Source: Planctomycetota bacterium (GTDB lineage Bacteria; Planctomycetota; J058; JAJDCQ01). Taken from it: a stretch of 37,118 bases of DNA. Both the position numbers and the translations under genes were made by a program. Shown one piece after another: positions 1-9,818 of this stretch. How positions within the stretch are numbered: position 1 is the stretch's first letter; each line of letters opens with the position of its first letter. The notes under the pieces were generated by a model. That model saw only the letters and a program-made list of their open reading frames with translations. It made no database searches and was not told where the DNA came from. The stretch is from assembly GCA_029260755.1 (NCBI GenBank), contig JAJDCQ010000106.1, positions 1 to 37,118 on the forward strand. The letters run 5' to 3'.

Positions 1-1004
1 GGCGTCGATCGTGCTCGGGGCGGGCGGCACCTCGGAGACGATCCTCGCGTAGATCTCGAGGGGGTTGGCGCTGCTGGCGAGGAAGGGGAGCTTCCCGGTC
101 AGGCACTCGTAGAGGATCATCCCCAGGCCGTAGACGTCGGCCCGGGCGTCGACGTGGTGGGCGTCCTGGATCTGCTCGGGGCTCATGTAGGCGGGGGTTC
201 CGACCGCCTGCCCGGTCGCCGTCAGCGACGCGGCTCCCTTGCGGCGCACCTCGGCTTCCACCAGCGCGATGCCGAAGTCGGTGACGTGCGGCCTTCCCTC
301 GCGGTCGATGAGGATGTTGTCGGGCTTGAGGTCGCGGTGGATGATCCCGTGGCTGTGGGCGTGGTCGACGGCCATCGCCACCGCGCGCATCGTCGCGGCG
401 GCGAGCCTCGGGTCGGGCAGCGGGATGGGGGTGGGCGGCGCTCCCTCGGGCCCGGGGCCCTTCTTCTGGAGCAGCCCTCGGAGGCTGCTTCCCTCGATGA
501 ACGGCATGGCGAAGTAGGGCCGACCTTCGTCCTCGCCCGCGTCGAGGATGCCGACGATGGCGGGGTGCTGGAGCTTCGCGGCCGCCTCGGCCTCTCGCTG
601 GAACCGGGCGAGGATCGTCTGGCCGGCGTCGAGGTGCGGCAGGATCGTCTTCACCGCGACGATGCGGTGGAGCTTCGCGTCCCAGGCCTTGTGGACGACG
701 CCCATCCCGCCCGCCCCGAGCTGGTCGAGGAGGACGTAGCGCCCGATGCGCCGGTCGGGGTCGTCCGCGGCCTCCTGGATCGCCAGGGGCGCGGTCTCGA
801 GGGCGGCGTCGGTCGAGCCGAGCTCGTCGAAGTCGTCGAGGATCCCCGCATCGCGCATGGCGTCGGTGAGTCCGGCGACGCCGAGCCCTCCGAGCTCCCA
901 GCGGAGCCTCGGTGGCGGGGCGTTCGGGGTCTCGTGGTCTCCGGGCGTCGGGGACGCGGCGGTCGGCGCCTCGGGGTCGATCGGGTCGCGCGGATCGGGA
1001 TGCA

Positions 1005-1005
<1 letters not shown>
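1..1005 (-). CDS. Hanks-type Ser/Thr protein kinase, C-terminus cut by window edge
   Basis: This is a cytoplasmic Ser/Thr kinase catalytic domain of the bacterial PknB-like family. The first 335 residues are visible and the frame is still open at the left edge. An acidic, Pro-rich leader (about 1-85) precedes the kinase domain from about residue 88. The glycine loop reads GAGGMG, followed by the ATP lysine K119, the catalytic loop HRDLKPDN (D225), DFG (D243) and the activation segment GTPAYMSPEQ. These are all the residues an active kinase needs. The ATG at 1005 overlaps the TGA of the upstream kinase by one base (TGATG), so the two are translated together. The leader motif RLRWELGG has a counterpart SLRWELGG in the upstream kinase, and the kinase domains are very alike, so this is a tandem duplicate. 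A TM segment and TPRs probably follow beyond the edge; that part is inferred. Confidence 0.93.
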
Positions 1006-4154
<3,149 letters not shown>

Positions 4155-4338
4155 CGGCGAGGTCCCCGGACCGGATGATCCCAGTCCATCCAACGTCCGG
4201 TCGGCCCGCGGCTCAAGCGAGCCTAACGAATGCCAGCGATCGATCTACCCTCTCGGGGGAACCGATCGGGCGCGCGGGTGGTCCAACGAGGGCAATGGTG
4301 CCACTCTGACATCATCATCGCCGCCCCCGGAGCCGACC

Positions 4339-5304
4339 ATGACCACCCCCCTCGCCCGCCGCGACGTCCTCAAGATCCTCGCCGGGGTCCCCCTCGTCCT
4401 CGGCCTCCCCGCCGGTCTCGGGCGGGTCCTCGCCGGCGATGAGAAGGGCGATGACGCCGCCCCGGGCGGCGACCCGAAGAAGACGCCGAAGACGAAGACC
4501 GGCTCCGGCGCGATCGCGGATGCCATCGCCGCGGCCCGGAAGGCCGGTCAGGGCGTCCTCGTCCTCGCCGCCGCCACCGACGAGAACCCCTACGACGCGG
4601 CGACGTACGCCCGGCGCCAGCGCCTCGCGCGCCACGTCGCCGAGATGCTCGAGAGCGAGAACGCCGAGGTCCGCCTCCTGATCGCGCAGCTCACGATCGT
4701 CATCGCGACCGACGCCGAGGTCGCCGCCCTCGAGCGCGGCCCGCAACGCGGCAAGGGCGTCACCCGTCCCGACGGCACCTGGCTGATCGCGCCCGGCGCC
4801 GAGGGCCCGGCCGAGCACGTCCCGATCGCCCTCGACGCGGGCGACGAGGAGGCCGCGCGCCTCGTGCCGTGGCTCCACGTGCGGCTCCACGGCGCCGAGG
4901 GCCTGCGCGTCCTCCGGGGCCGGGCGGACGGCGAGATGGCTGCGATGCGCGCCGCCGACCGGGCCGTCGCCGAGGCGCGCCTGGCCGCGCTCGGGGACGA
5001 CGCCTTCGAGACCCGCGAGGCCGCGACCGCCTGGCTGCGGGAGCGCCGCGGCGCGCTCCTCGCCACCCTCGCCCTCCGGGCGCTCGAGCACCGCGACGCC
5101 GAGGTTCGCATCCGGAGCGCGCGCCTGGTGTCCGGCGAGGCCCGCGCCCAGCCGGTCGGCGCCCGCTGGGCCACCTTCCACGGGGGCTGCGCTCAGACCG
5201 AGCCCTACGAGGAGGACGTCATGAACGTCATGGTCGACTGCGGCATGGCGTTGACCGAGGGGCCGGCGCGCGAGTATCTCGACATCGTCGCCGGAGCGCG
5301 CTGA
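4339..5304 (+). CDS. Tat-signal protein with HEAT-like segment and C-terminal paired-Cys motif
   Basis: This protein of 321 residues has no named function. The N-terminus LARRDVLKILAG, followed by a hydrophobic stretch to about residue 28, looks like a twin-arginine export signal (R7, R8), so it probably acts outside the cytoplasm. A Lys/Pro/Gly-rich linker (32-56) leads to an alpha/beta-looking region (57-130). Residues about 213-265 resemble one HEAT-type helical repeat (LGDDAFETREAATAWL). The C-terminus carries FHGGCAQTEPYEED and VDCGM, placing C284 and C301 17 residues apart; they could form a disulfide or a metal site. The start is the ATG with GGAG 6 nt upstream. Longer in-frame starts would run into the kinase gene on the other strand. 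It is divergent from the kinase pair across a 184-nt gap. Confidence 0.8.
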   Translation: MTTPLARRDVLKILAGVPLVLGLPAGLGRVLAGDEKGDDAAPGGDPKKTPKTKTGSGAIADAIAAARKAGQGVLVLAAATDENPYDAATYARRQRLARHVAEMLESENAEVRLLIAQLTIVIATDAEVAALERGPQRGKGVTRPDGTWLIAPGAEGPAEHVPIALDAGDEEAARLVPWLHVRLHGAEGLRVLRGRADGEMAAMRAADRAVAEARLAALGDDAFETREAATAWLRERRGALLATLALRALEHRDAEVRIRSARLVSGEARAQPVGARWATFHGGCAQTEPYEEDVMNVMVDCGMALTEGPAREYLDIVAGAR

Positions 5305-5310
5305 CCCGGA

Positions 5311-5316
5311 TAGAAT
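5311..5316 (+). promoter_or_regulatory. Possible -10 element for the membrane protein/DOPA-dioxygenase pair
   Basis: TAGAAT lies 68 nt before the ATG at 5384. A poor -35 match (TCGCCG, 5288-5293) sits 17 nt upstream, inside the end of the previous gene. Only the -10 is convincing. Confidence 0.25.
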
Positions 5317-5383
5317 CCGTGACCGTCGCGCCGCGCGCGACTCTGAGCTCTGGGGGTTCGGGGCGAAACGCCGACCGAGGGTC

Positions 5384-6274
5384 ATGTCCGAGTCGCCGCC
5401 TGCTGCCTCCGCGCCGAAGCCGAGCTCGTCCTCGCCCGACTCCCTCGAGGACTCGGGCGAGGAGCTCCGCGAGCTGCCGCTCCTCGACGAGGGCCCCGAG
5501 CTCGAGCTCCTTCCGCCGGCGACCACCAGCACCGTCGCCGACCCCTCCGTGCGCTGGGCCGAGAGCGAGCGCCAGCTCCGCGAGGCGCCGCCGCCCGATC
5601 CCGACGCCGATCACGACGACCTCTTCGAGCACGACGACTACGTCGAGGTCCAGCACCGGCTGACCCACGAGCTGTTCGCCTCGGTGGTCGCCGCGGTCGC
5701 CGCGGCGCTCGTCGTCGACGTCGTCTTCCTCGTCCTCGCGAGCCCGGTCGGCTCGCTCCAGGGCGCCCGTGGCTTCCTGATCATCGTGGCCGGCCACGTC
5801 ACCGCGAACGGCGCCCTCGGGGCGGCCCACGCGATCTCCCGGACCGCCACCGGCAGCAACCGCCTCGTGATCAAGGCGGTCGCCTGGTTCCTCGCGCTGC
5901 TCGGTCCGGTCCTCGGCGTCGCCGTCGGCGTCCTGATCGAGATCCTCACGACCGGCGCCGGCGGCAGCCTCCTCGCCAACCAGACCGAGGTCTTCCGCAC
6001 GATGGTGAAGAGCGGCTGCATCATCGTGCCGATCGCCTTCGTCGGCATGGCCCGGATGATTCCCTGGACCTGGACGGCGAGCCAGATCGAGTGGCAAGGG
6101 GTGCGCCCGCTCTGGCACTTCATCGCGGCCGCGATCGGCTCCGGTCTGCTCCTCGCGCCGTGCCTCTTCGTGCCGCCGTTCCTGATCGCCGAGCCGGTCG
6201 CCTTCGGCGCGGTCCGGACGGTGATCGTCGAGTGGATCGAGGGGAAGGCCGAGCACCGCGAGCGCCGGAGCTGA
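5384..6274 (+). CDS. Integral membrane protein of unknown function, five predicted TM helices
   Basis: This 296-residue protein has a long acidic, Ser/Pro-rich cytoplasmic-type N-terminus (1-95) followed by about five hydrophobic helices at roughly 98-120, 127-150, 162-190, 208-226 and 244-270. It ends in a short charged tail. Its layout (disordered tail plus a multi-pass C-terminal domain) recalls Yip1/DUF-type membrane proteins, but I recognise no specific family. The ATG at 5384 has GAGGG immediately upstream at a tight spacing. The stop is 1 nt before the start of the DOPA-dioxygenase-like gene, so the two form one transcript. No catalytic motif is evident. Confidence 0.82.
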   Translation: MSESPPAASAPKPSSSSPDSLEDSGEELRELPLLDEGPELELLPPATTSTVADPSVRWAESERQLREAPPPDPDADHDDLFEHDDYVEVQHRLTHELFASVVAAVAAALVVDVVFLVLASPVGSLQGARGFLIIVAGHVTANGALGAAHAISRTATGSNRLVIKAVAWFLALLGPVLGVAVGVLIEILTTGAGGSLLANQTEVFRTMVKSGCIIVPIAFVGMARMIPWTWTASQIEWQGVRPLWHFIAAAIGSGLLLAPCLFVPPFLIAEPVAFGAVRTVIVEWIEGKAEHRERRS

Positions 6275-6275
6275 G

Positions 6276-6614
6276 ATGAACGCCCCCGTCGACGAGGACT
6301 TCCACGTCCACATCTACTTCGACGCCGCGACCCGAGACAGCGTCCTCGCGATCCGGCGCCATCTGGAGCAGACGCCCGCCTTCACCGTCGAGCTCCAGCC
6401 CGTCCGCGAGCGCCCGATGGGCCCGCACCCGCTCCCGTTCTTCAACGCCCACGTCGCCCGCGCCGACCTCGGCGCGTTCGTCTGGTGGCTCATGGCGAAC
6501 CACGGCCCCCACCCGGTGCTCGTCCATCCGAACACCGGCGACGACCTCGCCGACCACACCCGCCACGCCGTCTGGCTCGGCGGACCGCTCGACCTGAACC
6601 TCGCGAGCCTCTAG
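6276..6614 (+). CDS. DOPA 4,5-dioxygenase family protein
   Basis: This small cytoplasmic protein of 112 residues has the hallmarks of the DOPA 4,5-dioxygenase family, in which fungal members cleave the ring of catechols such as DOPA. The visible signature runs in order: FHVHIYFDAATR (H10, H12), GPHPLPFF (H51), WLMANHGPHPVLVHPNTGDD (H76, H79, H84) and DLADHTRHAVWLG (H94, H97). The conserved histidines are candidate ligands for a non-haem metal. The length matches bacterial members (about 110 aa). It starts 1 nt after the TGA of the membrane protein. The physiological substrate is unknown; many bacterial members are uncharacterised. Confidence 0.9.
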   Translation: MNAPVDEDFHVHIYFDAATRDSVLAIRRHLEQTPAFTVELQPVRERPMGPHPLPFFNAHVARADLGAFVWWLMANHGPHPVLVHPNTGDDLADHTRHAVWLGGPLDLNLASL

Positions 6615-6617
6615 GTC

Positions 6618-6647
6618 ATACCGATTAAGTATATACCGATTAAATAT
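6618..6647. repeat. Two tandem 15-nt direct repeats upstream of the toxin-antitoxin genes
   Basis: ATACCGATTAAGTAT (6618-6632) is followed directly by ATACCGATTAAATAT (6633-6647), differing at one base. The stretch is strikingly AT-rich against its surroundings. It lies just upstream of the -35 element of the toxin-antitoxin promoter, a position suited to an upstream regulator site or an UP-like element. Confidence 0.85.
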
Positions 6648-6652
6648 AGAAC

Positions 6653-6681
6653 TTGAAGGCATCTTGGCGCCTCGGTATGAT
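6653..6681 (+). promoter_or_regulatory. Sigma70-like promoter for vapBC
   Basis: TTGAAG (6653-6658) and TATGAT (6676-6681) are separated by exactly 17 nt. This is the best vegetative-type promoter in the window. Transcription would begin near 6688, about 33 nt before the antitoxin ATG. The -10 overlaps the left arm of a palindrome, consistent with autorepression. Confidence 0.65.
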
Positions 6682-6700
6682 TTCCGTTTAGGGAATCATA
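6676..6700. promoter_or_regulatory. Inverted repeat, probable VapB operator
   Basis: The arms TATGATTTCC (6676-6685) and GGGAATCATA (6691-6700) pair at 9 of 10 positions around a 5-nt centre (GTTTA). The repeat covers the -10 and the expected transcription start. Ribbon-helix-helix antitoxins typically bind such palindromes and repress their own operon. Confidence 0.6.
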
Positions 6701-6720
6701 TGGGTCTGGAGGCCGTCGAG

Positions 6721-6975
6721 ATGAAGCAGCTCACCGTACGCAACGTGCCCCACGATCTCGAGGCTGCCCTCGATGCTGAGAGACGCCGCCGCGGCGCGTC
6801 GCTCAATCGTACGGTCGTCGAGCTACTTCGTCAGGCGCTCGGGCTCGCCGAGGGCGTCGAGCCGAGGGAGAACGGGCTCCGCAGGTTTGCCGGCACCTGG
6901 ACCGAAGAGGAGTATCGCGAGTTCGAGAAGGCGATCGCTCCGTTCGAGGCGATCGACGAGGAGCTGTGGCGCTGA
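6721..6975 (+). CDS. vapB: VapB/FitA-like ribbon-helix-helix antitoxin
   Basis: This 84-residue antitoxin has an N-terminal ribbon-helix-helix DNA-binding fold: the strand MKQLTVRNVP, helix 1 (HDLEAALDAERRRRG) and helix 2 (SLNRTVVELLRQALGL). An acidic C-terminal tail (about 45-84) with FAGTWTEEEYREFE would wrap the toxin active site. The ATG at 6721 is preferred because GGAGG (6708-6712) lies 8 nt upstream. An in-frame ATG at 6700 would add seven residues but lies within the palindrome. It ends 1 nt before the toxin GTG, so the two are translationally coupled. The expected role is to neutralise the downstream PIN toxin and, with it, to repress the promoter at 6653-6681. Confidence 0.9.
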   Translation: MKQLTVRNVPHDLEAALDAERRRRGASLNRTVVELLRQALGLAEGVEPRENGLRRFAGTWTEEEYREFEKAIAPFEAIDEELWR

Positions 6976-6976
6976 C

Positions 6977-7372
6977 GTGCGGATCTGCGTCGACACCTCC
7001 GCCTATAGCAACCTCAAACGAGCCGTGCCGTCGGCGGTCGAAGCGATCGCCCGCGCGAGGTCGGTCGCGGTGCCGGCGATCGTTCTCGGAGAGCTTCGCG
7101 CGGGCTTCGGGATCGGAACGCAGGCGTCCAAGAACGAACGGGAGCTCCGGTCGTTCCTCTCTGATCCAGTCGTCTCGGTGCAGGACGTCGACGACGATGC
7201 TGCCGCCGCGTACGCCGACGTCTACGGCGATCTTCGCCGAGCGGGAACACCCATTCCGACGAACGATCTCTGGATCGCCGCGCTCGCGGCCCGCGACGGG
7301 CTCACCGTCGTGACGTTCGATCGGCACTTCGACCTCGTCCGTCGCGTCGGCGTCCTCGTCTTGACGCCGTGA
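6977..7372 (+). CDS. vapC: VapC-type PIN-domain ribonuclease toxin
   Basis: This 131-residue PIN-domain protein is of the size usual for VapC toxins, which are Mg2+-dependent endoribonucleases (known members cut tRNA or rRNA). The acidic active-site residues are all visible: D6 (VRICVDTSAYS), E39 (VLGELRAGF), D97 (IPTNDLWIAALA) and D115 (VTFDRHFD). The GTG at 6977 starts 1 nt after the antitoxin stop. The pair forms a complete, apparently intact toxin-antitoxin module. The RNA target cannot be told from sequence. Confidence 0.93.
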   Translation: MRICVDTSAYSNLKRAVPSAVEAIARARSVAVPAIVLGELRAGFGIGTQASKNERELRSFLSDPVVSVQDVDDDAAAAYADVYGDLRRAGTPIPTNDLWIAALAARDGLTVVTFDRHFDLVRRVGVLVLTP

Positions 7373-7450
7373 TGGGCGTCGTCGGCGCTGCCACCTGCCC
7401 GCCGTCCCGCGTTGACCTCGCCCCAGCCGTGGCTTAAGGTCGACGCCCCC

Positions 7451-8377
7451 ATGGGCACCCCCTCGCTTCTCGACCGCTCCCTGCTCATCAACACCGGCAA
7501 GGGAGGCGTCGGGAAGACCACGATCACCGCCGCCCTCGCCCTCGTCGCCGCCTCGCGTGGCAAGCGCGTCCTCGTCTGCGAGCTCAACACCAAGGAGCGG
7601 ATCTCGACGCTCCTGGGCGCCCGGGAGGTGGGGGCGGAGGTCGGCCCGATCGCCGAGCGGATCGATGGGATCGTGGTGCGTCCGGCCGAGGCGATGCGCG
7701 AGTACGCGCTGATGAAGCTGAAGTTCCGGGCGATCTACCACGCCGTGTTCGAGAACCGGATCGTCAGCCGCTTCCTCCGCTTCGTCCCGAGCCTGCCCGA
7801 GCTCGTCATGCTCGGGAAGATCCTCTTCTGCGTCCGCGAGGCGCGGTGGGACCTGGTCATCGTCGACGCCCCGGCGACCGGGCACGCGTTGACCTTCTTG
7901 AGGATCCCGCAGGCGATCATCGACACCGTCCCGCCGGGGAACATGCGGAGCGATGCCGAGTGGATGCGCGACATCCTCGTCGATCCGGCGCGCACCGCGG
8001 TCGACATCGTCTCGCTCCCCGAGGAGATGCCGGTCAACGAGTCGCTCATGCTCGCGCAGCAGATGCGCGATGTGCTGGAGATGAGCATCGGCCACGTCTT
8101 CCTCAACGCCACCCGCCCGCCGGTCTTCGACGCGGAGGACCGCCGCGTCCTCGACGCCGCTCAGGGCTCGGACGGCGTCGATCCCCGCCTCGCGCCGGCT
8201 CTCGAGGCGGCGCGGGCCCACACGATCCGGGCCGACCTCTCGATCCGTTACCACGACCGCCTCGAGCAGGAGCTCGGCCGACCGATCGTCGACCTCCCCC
8301 TGCTCTTCCCGAAGACGAAGTTCGGCCGGGCGGACGTCGAGCGCATCGCCGCGACGATGGACGCGGCGGTCGCGTAG
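7451..8377 (+). CDS. ArsA/Get3-family ATPase, first of a pair (signature Lys present)
   Basis: This 308-residue P-loop ATPase belongs to the ArsA/Get3 branch of the deviant Walker A (SIMIBI) class. The P-loop is TGKGGVGKTT with signature lysine K17 and catalytic-loop lysine K22. The Walker B/switch II region is VIVDAPATGHAL (D139). It is a single-domain protein, about half the length of the duplicated ArsA of arsenical pumps. It has no neighbouring arsB, arsC, arsD or arsR, so arsenite export is unlikely. Dimeric single-domain relatives include Get3, which targets tail-anchored membrane proteins. The ATG at 7451 follows a weak AAGG 11 nt upstream. It is 8 nt from the second ATPase gene, implying joint function. 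Confidence 0.88.
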   Translation: MGTPSLLDRSLLINTGKGGVGKTTITAALALVAASRGKRVLVCELNTKERISTLLGAREVGAEVGPIAERIDGIVVRPAEAMREYALMKLKFRAIYHAVFENRIVSRFLRFVPSLPELVMLGKILFCVREARWDLVIVDAPATGHALTFLRIPQAIIDTVPPGNMRSDAEWMRDILVDPARTAVDIVSLPEEMPVNESLMLAQQMRDVLEMSIGHVFLNATRPPVFDAEDRRVLDAAQGSDGVDPRLAPALEAARAHTIRADLSIRYHDRLEQELGRPIVDLPLLFPKTKFGRADVERIAATMDAAVA

Positions 8378-8385
8378 GCGGCGGG

Positions 8386-9537
8386 GTGGTCGGGCTCGAC
8401 GAGGCCATCCGCACCCGCCGCGTGATCGTGTGCGTCGGCTCGGGCGGCGTCGGCAAGACGACCGTCGCCGCGAGCGTCGCGCTGAAGGCGGCGCTCCTCG
8501 GCCGCCGCGCCGTCGTCTGCACGATCGACCCGGCCAAGCGCCTCGCGAACGCGCTCGGCCTCGAGGAGCTCGGCAACGTCGAGGCGCGCGTCGACGACGA
8601 CCGCCTCCGGGCGGCCGGTCTCGAGCCGACGGGCAATGGCGAGCTGTGGGCGATGATGCTCGACCTCAAGCGGAGCTGGGACGAGTTCGTGCAGCGTCAC
8701 CTCCCGCCCGAGAAGCACGAGACGATCCTCAACAACCGCTTCTACCAGACGCTGTCGTCCGCCCTCGCCGGCAGCCAGGAGTACATCGCCCTCGAGAAGC
8801 TCTACGATCTCTACGACAGCGGCACCTACGACCTGGTGGTGCTCGACACGCCCCCGACCGCGCAGGCGCTCGACTTCCTCGAGGCGCCGAACCGCGTCCT
8901 CGACTTCCTCGACAACGATGCCGTCCGCACCTTCCTCGGTCCGGCGGTCGCCGCCGGCAAGGTCGGCCTCAGCCTGTTTCGCCTCGGCAGCAGCTACGTC
9001 ACCAAGACGATCTCGAAGCTGATCGGCGTCGAGACGGTGCAGGAGCTCGCGTCGTTCCTGATGGAGATGCAGGGGATGCTCGGGGTGAGCCGCGACCGCG
9101 CGGCGAAGGTGAAGACGCTGCTCGGAAGCGACGAGGCGGCCTTCATCCTGGTGAGCAGCCCGAACGCCCTCACCGTCGACGAGGCGATCTACTTCTTCGA
9201 GCTGCTCGTGAAGGAGCGGATGCCGGTGGCGACGGTCGTCGCGAACCGGGTGCACCTCGACCCGTACCGCGGTGAGGAGCCGCCGACCGCCCCGGAGCTC
9301 GCCGCGATGTCGGTGCCCTTCTCGCCACCCGAGGGGCTCCACGAGCGGCTCGCCAACGCGGTCGCCGACGCGCGGGCGCTCGCCGAACGGGACGCCCGCC
9401 ACCTCGCCCGACTGATCGAGTCGGTGCAGCCCACGCCGGTGATCCGCATCCCCCGCTTCGATCGGGACTGCCACGACATCGCCGACCTGTGGAAGATCGA
9501 TCAGCACCTCTTCACCGGTGAGCCGACGGCGCCCTAA
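8386..9537 (+). CDS. ArsA/Get3-family ATPase, second of a pair (signature Lys replaced by Ser)
   Basis: This 383-residue ArsA-type ATPase has the P-loop VGSGGVGKTT: the position of the signature lysine is Ser19, while the phosphate-binding K24 is kept. The nucleotide-sensing region is LVVLDTPPTAQALDFL (D154), and an A-loop-like motif CTIDPAKRLANALG lies at 45-58. A long helical insertion (about 90-230) could form the client-binding or hydrophobic subdomain. The GTG at 8386 begins 8 nt after the partner's stop. It is more than 70 residues longer than the first ATPase and clearly divergent from it, so they are not a recent duplication. A heterodimer in which only one subunit supplies the signature lysine is plausible but inferred. 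Confidence 0.88.
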   Translation: MVGLDEAIRTRRVIVCVGSGGVGKTTVAASVALKAALLGRRAVVCTIDPAKRLANALGLEELGNVEARVDDDRLRAAGLEPTGNGELWAMMLDLKRSWDEFVQRHLPPEKHETILNNRFYQTLSSALAGSQEYIALEKLYDLYDSGTYDLVVLDTPPTAQALDFLEAPNRVLDFLDNDAVRTFLGPAVAAGKVGLSLFRLGSSYVTKTISKLIGVETVQELASFLMEMQGMLGVSRDRAAKVKTLLGSDEAAFILVSSPNALTVDEAIYFFELLVKERMPVATVVANRVHLDPYRGEEPPTAPELAAMSVPFSPPEGLHERLANAVADARALAERDARHLARLIESVQPTPVIRIPRFDRDCHDIADLWKIDQHLFTGEPTAP

Positions 9538-9547
9538 CAGTTGCGAT

Positions 9548-9566
9548 GATCGGGGTCGCCCCGATC
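9548..9566 (+). terminator. Hairpin after the ArsA pair
   Basis: GATCGGGG and CCCCGATC form a perfect 8-bp stem with a TCG loop, starting 10 nt after the second ATPase stop. There is no T-tract after it, so it may work as a weak or factor-assisted terminator or as an mRNA 3' stabiliser. The remaining 252 nt before the lipoprotein GTG hold no convincing gene. Confidence 0.5.
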
Positions 9567-9818
9567 CGCGAGCGAGGCGGTTTCCCGGAAATCGGAAGAC
9601 GCTTCGGCGGGATACGGTCCACTCCGCACGAGACGGACCGCCGCCGATCATCGCTCAACTCCCTGTCATGAAGACGCTTGCTTCGGCTCACTCGGGTCTC
9701 TCGGGGTGGGTACGGTCGTTGCGTTCGTACGTACAGACGACGGAGATTCTAAAGACAGACGCGCGAGACGTTTAACTCCTCCTCACGTCACGCGTAACAG
9801 AGATCGAGAGCGAGTCCC

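Noticed and set aside
5362..5372. Small hairpin GGCG-AAA-CGCC before the membrane protein start
   Set aside because: The stem is only 4 bp and unlikely to be functional.
6618..6647. Tandem repeat considered as a CRISPR remnant
   Set aside because: Units are directly adjacent with no spacers, only two copies exist, and no cas gene is in the window.
7451..9537. Arsenic resistance operon
   Set aside because: Only the ArsA-type ATPases are present. There is no arsB, arsC, arsD, arsR or acr3, and both ATPases are single-domain.
9518..9775. 85-codon frame between the ArsA pair and the lipoprotein
   Set aside because: It starts inside the ATPase gene, runs across the hairpin at 9548-9566, and has no ribosome site or motif.
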